Source: Nitrospinota bacterium (GTDB lineage: Bacteria; UBA8248). Taken from it: 7,077 nt of DNA. The notes under the pieces were generated by a model. The model saw only the letters and a list, made by a program, of their open reading frames with translations. It was not told the DNA's origin and made no database searches. Shown in pieces: positions 1 to 6,116 of this stretch. The first letter of the stretch is position 1. Each line of letters starts with the position of its first letter. Both the position numbers and the translations under genes were made by a program. The stretch spans positions 1-7,077 of the forward strand of contig JAPYQX010000157.1 of the NCBI GenBank assembly GCA_029937135.1, in the 5' to 3' direction.

Positions 1-769
1 TCGCCACGTTGCCCGTAATGTTGCGGTATTTTCCCTCGGGGTAGGTGGCCTCGTGAACCTCATACTGGTTGCCGATAATTTCGGCGTTCTCGCCGTAGTA
101 ATACCCGGCCTCGAGCGCCCGCGTATTGGCCTTCACTATTTCGGAGCGGCTTCCGAACTTCTCCTTGATCCAGTTCTTCGTGTGCTCCATCGGCCGCGAA
201 TACATCCAGAACATCAGGCCGAGAGCAAAAAAATTCTTGCAGCGATCAGCGAGATTTGACTGAAGGTCCAACTCCGAAAGTGCGTTGCGCGTCATACTGG
301 TGATGGGCACTTCGAACACCTGGTATCTGCCCCTGAGCCCTTCGTCGTCGAGTGGATTCGAGTCCAAACCCACTTTCTTGAAATTCTTTTCGGTGAAATT
401 GTCCGTGTTGGCGATGAGTATTCCGCCGCGCTTGAGATCGTCGATATTCACCTTCATCGCGGCGGGGTTCATCACGACCAGGACATCGAGCACATCACCC
501 GGCGTATGGATGTCGCTGCTGCTGATATTGATTTGAAAAGCGCTCACCCCTGCAAGGGTCCCGATGGGGGCTCTAATCTCGGCGGGATAATCCGGAAAGG
601 TTCTCAGGTCGTTTCCCGCGATTGCCGATGCGGTTGAAAATCGATCACCCGTTAATTGCATTCCGTCGCCGCTGTCCCCGGCGAAACGAATGGCCACCGA
701 TTCGACTTCTACAACTTCCTTCTTATGAGATCCCCCGTTGTGGCCGTTTCCGTCCGATTGTTCAGCCAT
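1..769 (-). CDS. korA: 2-oxoacid:ferredoxin oxidoreductase, fused gamma/alpha subunit (KorA-like), 3' end cut by window
   Basis: The first 256 codons are visible and the gene runs off the left edge. Family members are about 600 residues, so roughly 40% is here. The enzyme oxidatively decarboxylates a 2-oxoacid (2-oxoglutarate in the best-known members) to acyl-CoA and reduces ferredoxin in the cytoplasm, with a separate TPP-binding beta subunit. Residues about 24-190 form the gamma domain: FAGDSGDGMQLTGDRF at 29-44, FPDYPAEIRAPIGTLAGVS at 58-76 and VLVVMNPAA at 96-104 are hallmarks. The stretch ending YRNITGNVA (248-256) is the beginning of the alpha (pyrimidine-binding) domain, so this is the fused arrangement. 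The ATG at 769-767 is preceded by AGAGG about 15 nt upstream, across a run of nine A, which is a long spacing. The first ~20 residues are polar and Gly/His-rich. The substrate cannot be fixed, and related 2-oxoacid or pyruvate enzymes remain possible. Confidence 0.9.
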   Translation of the reverse strand, partial: MAEQSDGNGHNGGSHKKEVVEVESVAIRFAGDSGDGMQLTGDRFSTASAIAGNDLRTFPDYPAEIRAPIGTLAGVSAFQINISSSDIHTPGDVLDVLVVMNPAAMKVNIDDLKRGGILIANTDNFTEKNFKKVGLDSNPLDDEGLRGRYQVFEVPITSMTRNALSELDLQSNLADRCKNFFALGLMFWMYSRPMEHTKNWIKEKFGSRSEIVKANTRALEAGYYYGENAEIIGNQYEVHEATYPEGKYRNITGNVA

Positions 770-870
770 GTTTTTTTTTGAATTCCTCTTACTATTTCCT
801 TGATTTGATCGGCCTCGAGAACACCCCGCTCGGGAGACCTGAATCCTGCTTAATTTCCCAAAATCCGTTT

Positions 871-899
871 CATGAATCCATCAACTTAATTGCTGTCAA
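871..899 (-). promoter_or_regulatory. Possible sigma70-type promoter for the korA-like gene
   Basis: On the minus strand a perfect TTGACA lies at 899-894. A 17-nt spacer then leads to TTCATG at 876-871, which is a poor -10 element. It sits about 100 nt before the korA-like ATG, in an AT-rich gap separating that gene from the HD gene. The -35 match is exact, but the -10 is weak, so this is tentative. Confidence 0.3.
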
Positions 900-945
900 C
901 AACTGATTTTTCAACAGTATGCCCGCCGCGGTGGATTATCAATGA

Positions 946-982
946 AAACCGCCGGAACCGTCAATCGAAATAGGGGCGGTTT
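946..982 (-). terminator. Weak terminator-like hairpin after the HD-domain gene
   Basis: AAACCGCC (946-953) and GGCGGTTT (975-982) form a perfect 8-bp inverted repeat with a 21-nt loop, 18 nt downstream of the HD gene stop on the minus strand. The descending arm ends in TTTTC rather than a long T-run. It could help end HD transcription before the korA-like gene. The large loop makes it a weak candidate. Confidence 0.3.
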
Positions 983-1000
983 GGTCATATTTATCCCCTC

Positions 1001-1576
1001 TCACCGGGGAGTGGAGCCATCGAGACCCAATTCGGAGGCAACCGATTTCATCGCCTCAAGAGAATATCCAATATGGTCGGCGAGGGGAACACCCAATTCC
1101 TCGGCCCCCTTCTCGATATCGGCCCGGTTGACCCCCCTGGCAAAGGCCTTGTCCTTCCATTTCTTCTTAACGCTCTTGGGCTGGACCTCCCGGATATCCT
1201 TGCTCGGCCGGACCAGCGCCACCGCCGTGATAAGGCCCACGAGTTCATCGACCGCGAAAAGGGCCTGGGCCATCTGACTTTCGCGGGGTACACCCAGATA
1301 CTCGGCGTGGCCCAAAATGGCCTGGAGCATCGACTCCGGATATCCTTTTTCCTTCAAAACCTCACAGCCTATCCGGGGATGTTCCTGCTCGGTGGGGTGT
1401 TTTTCATAGTCGAGGTCGTGGAGAAGACCTGTCACGCCCCACAGCTCCTCGTCCTCCTCGAACTTGCGGGCATAGGCGCGCATGCAGGCCTCAACGCCCC
1501 TGGCATGGGCACGAAGGCTGGCGCTCTGGGTCCACTCGAATAACAACTCCTCGGCCGCCGAACGGTCGAGTGTCAT
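1001..1576 (-). CDS. HD-domain protein (putative metal-dependent phosphohydrolase)
   Basis: The product is 191 residues. HD-domain proteins hydrolyse phosphate esters or nucleotides using metal held by His and Asp side chains. Here the expected pattern is H24 (LRAHARGVE), then H53-D54 in GLLHDLDYEKHP, then H66, H90 (ILGHAEYLG) and D110 (AVDELVGL). This order fits the stand-alone small HD proteins often annotated as HDIG or hydrolase. The specific substrate is unknown. The C-terminal third (about 125-185) is Lys/Glu-rich and probably helical, with KSVKKKWKDKAF at 134-145. I chose the ATG at 1576 because TGAGGAG ends 7 nt before it. The frame stays open to a start at 1666, but those 30 extra residues are Arg-rich and have no comparable ribosome binding site. 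It is transcribed divergently from the M24 gene and lies 231 nt upstream of the korA-like gene. Confidence 0.85.
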   Translation of the reverse strand: MTLDRSAAEELLFEWTQSASLRAHARGVEACMRAYARKFEEDEELWGVTGLLHDLDYEKHPTEQEHPRIGCEVLKEKGYPESMLQAILGHAEYLGVPRESQMAQALFAVDELVGLITAVALVRPSKDIREVQPKSVKKKWKDKAFARGVNRADIEKGAEELGVPLADHIGYSLEAMKSVASELGLDGSTPR

Positions 1577-1767
1577 AAGCCAACTCCTCAATCGGTGATG
1601 AAGGCGCCCCCCGGCGGGGGCAGCTTCCTTGGTTATAGGCACCTTTTGCTCATTTCTCAACTTCACCGGGAGACCAATTTCGGCTGGTCATCGGGAGCCT
1701 CTTGGTGTAGCTTCAAACACATTCGAGCCGGTAGAATTCTTTTTTAATTTTCATGGGGAGATTAATC
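1577..1767. promoter_or_regulatory. Divergent intergenic promoter region between HD and M24 genes
   Basis: These 191 bases separate two genes that diverge, so both promoters should be here. On the plus strand TAGAAT (1732-1737) resembles a -10 box and would place the transcript start about 25 nt before the M24 ATG. No good -35 sits at the right distance. The end nearest the M24 gene is AT-rich (1735-1752). No clear operator palindrome was found. Confidence 0.3.
1755..1760 (+). promoter_or_regulatory. Ribosome binding site that fixes the M24 start
   Basis: GGGGAG lies 7 nt before the ATG at 1768. It overlaps an in-frame ATG at 1753 that has only T/A-rich sequence before it, so 1768 is preferred as the start. 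Confidence 0.6.
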
Positions 1768-3003
1768 ATGCTCCTGAACAAAGAGCGTGCGCTCGCCCTT
1801 ATGGCCGAGCATGACCTGACCGCAATCATCGGAACCACCCTTGAGAATGTCACCTACCTGACAGGCCATGTGGGATGGGCCCAGCGCGTCTACAGGAGCC
1901 TCCAGAGCTACGCCATCATGACCAACAACCCCGACGCCGGGACCGACCTCATCCTCACCCGCTCCGACAACACTTATTTCGCCGCCTACGGGGGCTATCC
2001 CGAACGCGTCTACAGCTACGGAGGCGTCCCCGGCGTCATCTTCCCGGAGGGTTTCGAGCCCGCCGATGACGAGCAAAAACGCTTTCAGGAACTCACGGAA
2101 AGCGGCGGAAGGCATAAAACCGTCCTCGACGCTCTCCTCGCGGCGCTCAAGGCCAGGGGAATCACGCGGGGCCGCATCGCCCTCGACGATGAGGGCTGTC
2201 CTCCCTCGCTCTTCGAGTCGCTCGGGAAATCGCTTCCCGGATGCGAGTTCATCCCCGGCTCGAATCTTTTCCTGATGATTCGCCTCGTCAAGACGCCCGA
2301 TGAGCTTGATCGCCTCCGGGCGGCCGCCCAGGTGAACGAGGACGCCATCTCAGCCGTATTCGCCAGCCTCCGCCCCGGAATCAGCGAAAACGATGTGGCC
2401 GCGATATGGCGGGAGAATGTCGCTCGGCCCGGCGGGATGTGGCACTGGTTCCATTTCAACAGCGGCCCTCGCAGCACCTATATTTTTCCGCCGACCAGGC
2501 GAAAGCTCGAAAAGGGCGATTTGTTCATGTTCGACGCAGGACTCTTTTTCAAAAACTATAATGCCGACACCGGCTCATGCGGCTGCATCGGAGAGCCTCC
2601 CGAAAAAGCCAGGAAAGAGTGGAAGGCTATCGACACCGGCTTTCACGAAGCTCTCAAGGTCATCAAGGAGGGATGCACCGGCCAGCAGATTTTCCACGCC
2701 CTCCGCGACGGCATCCGCGAGGCCGGCATGCCGGAATTCAACAGCCCCTTCGCCGGACACACCGTAGGGCTCGAAGCGCGCGAGTTCCCCTTCATCCTGA
2801 GCGAGGAGGCCAAATACGACCGGCCGTTTCTGCCCCCCACCTCGGAAATTCCGCTCCCCGAAAACGCCACGATCAATATCGAGGCCCCCGTGGGTACCGT
2901 CGGTTTCGGCGGCTACCAGATCGAATACTCCGTCATCGTCAAAAAAGACGGATGGGAACGGCTCATTCCGCAGGATCGGCACTTTCGTATGATTGAGGCC
3001 TAG
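1768..3003 (+). CDS. M24 family metallohydrolase (Xaa-Pro peptidase/creatinase fold)
   Basis: The product is 411 residues, with an N-terminal creatinase-like domain (about 1-175) and a C-terminal pita-bread M24 catalytic domain (about 180-400). LLNKERALALMAEHDLTAII followed by ENVTYLTG (26-33) is typical of the N-terminal domain. The five dinuclear-metal ligands are all present: D256 (FMFDAG), D267 (NADTGS), H331 (AGHTVGLEAREFPF), E372 (INIEAPVG) and E386 (QIEYSVIV). No signal peptide is visible, so it should be cytoplasmic. By eye alignment to E. coli aminopeptidase P, the extra conserved histidines around the site are missing: the position 17 residues before the first Asp is I239, and those flanking H331 are P327 and R338. 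True proline peptidase activity is therefore doubtful. Other C-N hydrolases or lyases of this fold are possible. It starts at 1768 behind GGGGAG. It appears monocistronic, with a hairpin 10 nt after the stop. Confidence 0.9.
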   Translation: MLLNKERALALMAEHDLTAIIGTTLENVTYLTGHVGWAQRVYRSLQSYAIMTNNPDAGTDLILTRSDNTYFAAYGGYPERVYSYGGVPGVIFPEGFEPADDEQKRFQELTESGGRHKTVLDALLAALKARGITRGRIALDDEGCPPSLFESLGKSLPGCEFIPGSNLFLMIRLVKTPDELDRLRAAAQVNEDAISAVFASLRPGISENDVAAIWRENVARPGGMWHWFHFNSGPRSTYIFPPTRRKLEKGDLFMFDAGLFFKNYNADTGSCGCIGEPPEKARKEWKAIDTGFHEALKVIKEGCTGQQIFHALRDGIREAGMPEFNSPFAGHTVGLEAREFPFILSEEAKYDRPFLPPTSEIPLPENATINIEAPVGTVGFGGYQIEYSVIVKKDGWERLIPQDRHFRMIEA

Positions 3004-3012
3004 CGCCAGACT

Positions 3013-3035
3013 GAAAACCAATAGAACGGGTTTTC
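3013..3035 (+). terminator. Hairpin after the M24 gene, possible terminator
   Basis: GAAAACC (3013-3019) pairs perfectly with GGTTTTC (3029-3035) around a 9-nt loop, starting 10 nt after the M24 stop. The T-run lies inside the 3' arm instead of after it, and the stem is only 7 bp, so termination would be inefficient. Confidence 0.35.
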
Positions 3036-3570
3036 GGATCGTTTGGATTTATTCGAATCGCATGAATTTGAAAAAGCGGACGCCCTCCCAATCGATCAGC
3101 TGGACGCGCTGCCTAAAGACAATATCCCGCGCTCTGAAGAGTCCCGAGAAATGAAATTCCCAAAATTCTGGAAACCGGTTCGCCCGCAGGCGCCATCCCG
3201 AGGAACCACTTTTCCCCTTGCCGGAAAAAATTCTGGAACATTGGGGTAAAATAGAGTTTGTGGGCCGGATCGGCGAACGAGCAGGGATCCGAGAAATGAG
3301 GCGTAACGCCCTCGATTTCGGCTCCATCGTGGGCAGCGGCATGAAGTTCCTCGCTGCCTCCACCGGGGCGTTGAAGAATACCTGCGAGTGGCGGTATACC
3401 TTTGTCCGGGATAAATCCGGGGGCCTGCCCCTCCCCTCCCTCTGGCACGGTTTCGGAGAAGATGGGATGATTCCACGGGATGGCCCTGGCCGGACGGCCC
3501 CTGACGTGAAGCGCTCGAAACCCAACGAAATTCTTCCGCCTGGAAGGCGGGCAACCGGGGAGTTGATTCC
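3036..3570. other. 535-bp stretch with no convincing gene
   Basis: This gap follows the M24 gene and ends at the SDR gene. Several frames are open on both strands, but none is convincing. A TTG-started plus frame runs 3043-3249 (68 codons), and a second overlapping TTG-started plus frame runs 3218-3583 (121 codons). The second frame ends inside the first codons of the SDR gene, and its central part (about 3300-3420) shows GC-biased third positions like the real genes here. A minus frame is open from 3915 to 3049, but its first third merely opposes the SDR gene. None of the translations resembles a family I know. The two plus frames could be a broken gene, a 5' leader for the SDR gene, or chance. 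I saw no tRNA-like or transposon-like structure. Confidence 0.4.
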
Positions 3571-4485
3571 ATCGACATTGTAATCACGGGAGCAAACGGC
3601 GCTGTCGGACAATCCCTGATTCAACACCTCAGCCAGGGCTCGAAAATCGTTCCGACGAGGATACGCGCGCTCGTCCGCGACGTGGACAGAGCCGAGGCGC
3701 TGCGTCCACTGGCCGCCGAACTGATCGAGATCGACTACTCGGCCCCCCTTGCCCTTCGGGAAGCCGTCGAGGGCGCCGAGGCCATCGTCCATCTCGCCGG
3801 AGGGCTCAAAACCCGTCCGGGCGAGACCCTTTGGGAATCCAACTGCGGAACCACCATAGCTCTCCTCGAAGCCATCAAGGGTATCCGTCCGAGGTGCTTT
3901 ATCTTTCTGAGTCATCCCGGCTCCGACCTGGACGCCAGGAACGGATATCTGCAGTCCAAGGGTATCGCCGAAAAAGGGATTCTCGACGCCGCCCTCCCGG
4001 GCGCGATCTTCCGGGTGCCAATGATTCTCGGCCAGGGGAATGAATCGCTCGAGCGAATTCTCCGGAAGGTCCGGGCTCCCGTTGCTCCCCTTGTCGGTGG
4101 AGGCTCGGTTCGCGTCCAGCCTGTATCCCAGACCGATGTCGTCGCCGCTATTGAGTGGGCGCTATCCAACCCTCCCATGCCCATGCGAACCATGGGCCTC
4201 TCCGGGCCCGATACGGTGACCTATGCCGATCTCATCGGCCGTGTGGCCCGGCGGCTGGGCAAACGGCCCAAGCTCATTCCCGTTCCGAAATTCCTGACCC
4301 GCCTCACGGGGTGGGCCGCCGAAGCGATGTCTCCGGCCGCCGGGGGCGACCGCGCCGCCCTGGACACCATATTCACGGAACATATAGATCCCTCGGGAGG
4401 GTCCATTAAAAGCGAGCTTCCCTTTACCCTTGCGCCGGTCAACGAGACGCTCAACCGTATTTTCCCCATGACGGAGAGTGGCTAA
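3571..4485 (+). CDS. Atypical SDR NAD(P)-binding protein (NDUFA9-like), non-standard start
   Basis: The Rossmann-fold protein is about 302-304 residues. The dinucleotide-binding motif IVITGANGAVG is encoded at 3577-3609. Further on are AIVHLAGGLK, a strand ending FIFLSHPG (about residue 112, counting from 3577), and the YxxxK pair in NGYLQSKGIAEKG (about Y124/K128). The C-terminal half (GQGNESLERIL, VQPVSQTDVVAAIEWAL, LSGPDTVTYADLI) matches the NAD-dependent epimerase/NDUFA9-like group, which binds NAD(P)H and may be catalytic or structural; the substrate is unknown. The first standard start codon in frame is GTG 3682, but it would delete the cofactor motif. Between the upstream in-frame stop (3502-3504) and 3577 there is no ATG, GTG or TTG. 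GGGGAG (3557-3562) sits 8 nt before ATC 3571 and 14 nt before ATT 3577, so one of these may start translation, or a base is wrong. The start is uncertain; the family assignment is sound. Confidence 0.8.
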   Translation: MDIVITGANGAVGQSLIQHLSQGSKIVPTRIRALVRDVDRAEALRPLAAELIEIDYSAPLALREAVEGAEAIVHLAGGLKTRPGETLWESNCGTTIALLEAIKGIRPRCFIFLSHPGSDLDARNGYLQSKGIAEKGILDAALPGAIFRVPMILGQGNESLERILRKVRAPVAPLVGGGSVRVQPVSQTDVVAAIEWALSNPPMPMRTMGLSGPDTVTYADLIGRVARRLGKRPKLIPVPKFLTRLTGWAAEAMSPAAGGDRAALDTIFTEHIDPSGGSIKSELPFTLAPVNETLNRIFPMTESG

Positions 4486-4508
4486 GGCATGGCCTTGAAG
4501 ATGATCCG

Positions 4509-5159
4509 ATGAGCGCGCTCGGGAAAAAACTGCCCAGCAGCGAGGAATTGATCGAGCAGGCCGGCCTCCGCCAGGAAATCTACCGGGTCCAGGCCGCCGC
4601 TTTTCTCGACTCGCCCGACGCGGAGTTGCTCGATTTCTTGGTGGAAAACTATCCCTTTCTCTTCCCCCGAGAGAGGCAGGAGCGGACAGCGTCTTTCGAG
4701 AAGGCCCTGCACGTTGATTTCACCAACCTGTTTCTGATCTCCACACCCCCCTACGAGGCTGCATTGGTGGATGAGAGCGGCCACCTGAACTCAGGCGCCA
4801 CCGATCGCGTCACCGATTTCTACCGCTCATGCGGATTCAACCCGGGCCGGGGCGGCGGCGTTTCGCGAAACATCGGCCTGGTCGCCATGGATCACATCAG
4901 CGTCGAGCTTGAGTTTCTCGCCCACCTCGCCGGCCGCGAGGAAAACGCATGGCGGGGCGAGGACCGCCCACTCGCCGCGGAGAGCCTCTCGGGCGCGGCC
5001 CGGTTCATGGACGCACATCTGTTGAGATGGATGCCCCTCCTTATGGCTAGCACGGAGGAGGATGCTGATACGGATTTCTACCGCGCGCTCTCGAAATGGA
5101 CACGCGAGTTCGCGTTCGAGGACAGAAAACACATCGAAAAAATTCTGCGGTCCACCTGA
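4509..5159 (+). CDS. TorD/DmsD-family redox enzyme chaperone
   Basis: This is a 216-residue, probably all-helical cytoplasmic protein of the TorD/DmsD/NarJ family. These chaperones bind the twin-arginine signal or apo-form of molybdopterin enzymes and guide cofactor insertion before export. Family features are FTNLFLISTPPYEAAL (71-86), the core signature MDHISVELEFLAHLAGREE (127-145), and the C-terminal pattern FMDAHLLRWMPLL (166-178) followed by DFYRALSKWTREFA (189-202). Its length is normal for the group. It begins 23 nt after the SDR stop and is likely co-transcribed with that gene. An 8-codon mini-frame (ATG 4489 to TGA 4512) overlaps the torD-like start as ATGA, suggesting translational coupling; the binding site itself is weak. 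No molybdoenzyme, iron-sulfur subunit or membrane anchor is in the window, so its client is unknown. I give no gene symbol because family subtypes cannot be separated by eye. Confidence 0.85.
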   Translation: MSALGKKLPSSEELIEQAGLRQEIYRVQAAAFLDSPDAELLDFLVENYPFLFPRERQERTASFEKALHVDFTNLFLISTPPYEAALVDESGHLNSGATDRVTDFYRSCGFNPGRGGGVSRNIGLVAMDHISVELEFLAHLAGREENAWRGEDRPLAAESLSGAARFMDAHLLRWMPLLMASTEEDADTDFYRALSKWTREFAFEDRKHIEKILRST

Positions 5160-5194
5160 GCCCTGCGGGCCGCCTGAGTTTGGCGGGGATGCCT

Positions 5195-5224
5195 GCCCCC
5201 GGGAGGGATACCTGGCCGGGGGGC
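5195..5224. terminator. GC-rich hairpin between convergent genes, possible bidirectional terminator
   Basis: GCCCCC (5195-5200) can pair with GGGGGC (5219-5224) across an 18-nt loop. A second short stem, CCGCC/GGCGG, lies at 5170-5186. Both are in the 72-nt gap where the torD-like gene and the small minus-strand gene converge. There is no T-tract on either side, so the terminator role rests on position and structure only. Confidence 0.3.
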
Positions 5225-5231
5225 TGAAAGT

Positions 5232-5639
5232 CTAACCAGGGGACTGGGCCCCCGGCGCCTCGGTTCCGATTTTTCGCGCCCACCTCCTGGCCCGGCGCAA
5301 CGAGCGGCGCAACTGGCTGGCCCGGCCACCCCAATCCTTCCAGGCGGATTTCGCTGGCGGGCAGGAACGAGCCCATTCCTTGTAGCGGGCCTGCCAGGCT
5401 CCGGTCTCGGCTTCGAGCCTTTCGAGCAACTCCTCCACTCGGCCTTCGCCCCCTGCCTCGCGGAACAGATTTTCCAACATCCGCGAGCGCGACTGGACGC
5501 CCGAGCGCAGATTCATGTCGAAGCCAATCTGGCGAATCCGGGCGCGGGAGAGATGAATTCCGCAACACGCCGGGTTCGTCAGGAGCTCGGCCATCTGCTT
5601 GAGGCCGCCCTCCCTGAATACAGAATCGATTTCCACCAT
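5232..5639 (-). CDS. Small Arg-rich hypothetical protein downstream of the oxidase genes
   Basis: I do not recognise this 135-residue protein. It begins with an amphipathic helix-like stretch (MVEIDSVFREGGLKQMAELL), then TNPACCGIHLSRARIRQ (21-37) with adjacent Cys25-Cys26. A charged, probably helical segment follows (about 52-92, LLERLEAETGAWQARYKEWA), then a very basic tail (SQLRRSLRRARRWARK at 108-123) that could bind nucleic acid or acidic lipids. There is no membrane segment or signal peptide. I chose ATG 5639 because GAGGGAGG ends 7 nt before it, a strong site; the frame stays open to a GTG at 5684. It lies on the same strand as the oxidase genes, 151 nt after subunit IV, so it may be the last gene of that operon or have its own promoter. 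The strong binding site argues that it is real. Confidence 0.6.
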   Translation of the reverse strand: MVEIDSVFREGGLKQMAELLTNPACCGIHLSRARIRQIGFDMNLRSGVQSRSRMLENLFREAGGEGRVEELLERLEAETGAWQARYKEWARSCPPAKSAWKDWGGRASQLRRSLRRARRWARKIGTEAPGAQSPG

Positions 5640-5684
5640 CGCCCCGCCTCCCTCGGCCGCCTTCTTGGGGTGCGGCCTCCCCAC

Positions 5685-5696
5685 GGATATATATCC
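5685..5696. repeat. 12-bp perfect palindrome upstream of the small hypothetical gene
   Basis: GGATATATATCC is self-complementary and lies about 46 nt upstream of the ATG at 5639, in otherwise GC-rich sequence. On the minus strand it is preceded by AAGGATAAGGATA-like repeats. Its position suits an operator or an AT-rich promoter core for the small gene. No matched -35 box is obvious. Confidence 0.35.
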
Positions 5697-5790
5697 TTAT
5701 CCTTCCGGGCGCGAAAGGGCCGGCAGGCGCAACGAGGCTGATAGGGGCGAGCGCAGCATGAAAGACGAAACCGGAACTCTCCGAAACTCC

Positions 5791-6072
5791 CTAGTAGAGC
5801 CAGTGGTTCAGGTCGGGCATGAAGCCGAAGAACATGACGACCACCAGCGCCAGCGGGACAAAAAAGAGGGAGTGAATGAAGATATTTTCCACCCGGAGAT
5901 GCATGAAATACAAAAGGACCAGGGTCGCCTTGGCAATAGCCAGGCCAAAGATGACCACCGTATCAGCCGGAGAGGGGAAAATGAAGGACACAAACACGGA
6001 TACGAGCGCGAGGATGACCAGATAGGCCCAGATGACGATATTTTTCGGTCCATGATTCTCGGCAGCAGCCAT
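5791..6072 (-). CDS. ctaF: Cytochrome c oxidase subunit IV family protein
   Basis: This small 93-residue membrane protein has three hydrophobic helices, at about 12-32, 37-58 and 65-85. It is typical of the bacterial subunit IV found after subunit III in heme-copper oxidase operons. It has no redox centre and is thought to stabilise the complex in the cytoplasmic membrane. The family signature is the second helix with its loop, AKATLVLLYFMHLRVEN (47-63), containing the LYFMHLR core. The sequence ends MPDLNHWLY. The ATG at 6072 follows GGAGG by 4 nt. The gene begins 44 nt after the subunit III stop on the same strand, which supports one transcript. The length is normal. The symbol follows the caa3-type naming. 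Confidence 0.9.
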   Translation of the reverse strand: MAAAENHGPKNIVIWAYLVILALVSVFVSFIFPSPADTVVIFGLAIAKATLVLLYFMHLRVENIFIHSLFFVPLALVVVMFFGFMPDLNHWLY

Positions 6073-6116
6073 AATTCCTCCGAAGATTTTTTCAGTTTAG
6101 CCGAATGCCCTCTCCC

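Noticed and set aside
221..245. Possible frameshift at a seven-A run in the korA-like gene
   Set aside because: Careful reading shows the frame continues across the run as CKNFFALGLMFW into the expected family sequence, so the gene is intact here.
1073..1543. Plus-strand open frame of 156 codons
   Set aside because: It is antisense to the HD-domain gene, whose motifs and ribosome binding site are clear.
1753..1767. Upstream ATG for the M24 gene
   Set aside because: It overlaps the GGGGAG ribosome binding site of the ATG at 1768 and has no binding site of its own.
3049..3915. Long minus-strand open frame of 288 codons
   Set aside because: Its upstream third lies opposite the well-supported SDR gene, the translation matches no family I know, and it has no clear ribosome binding site. 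Long antisense frames are common in GC-rich DNA.
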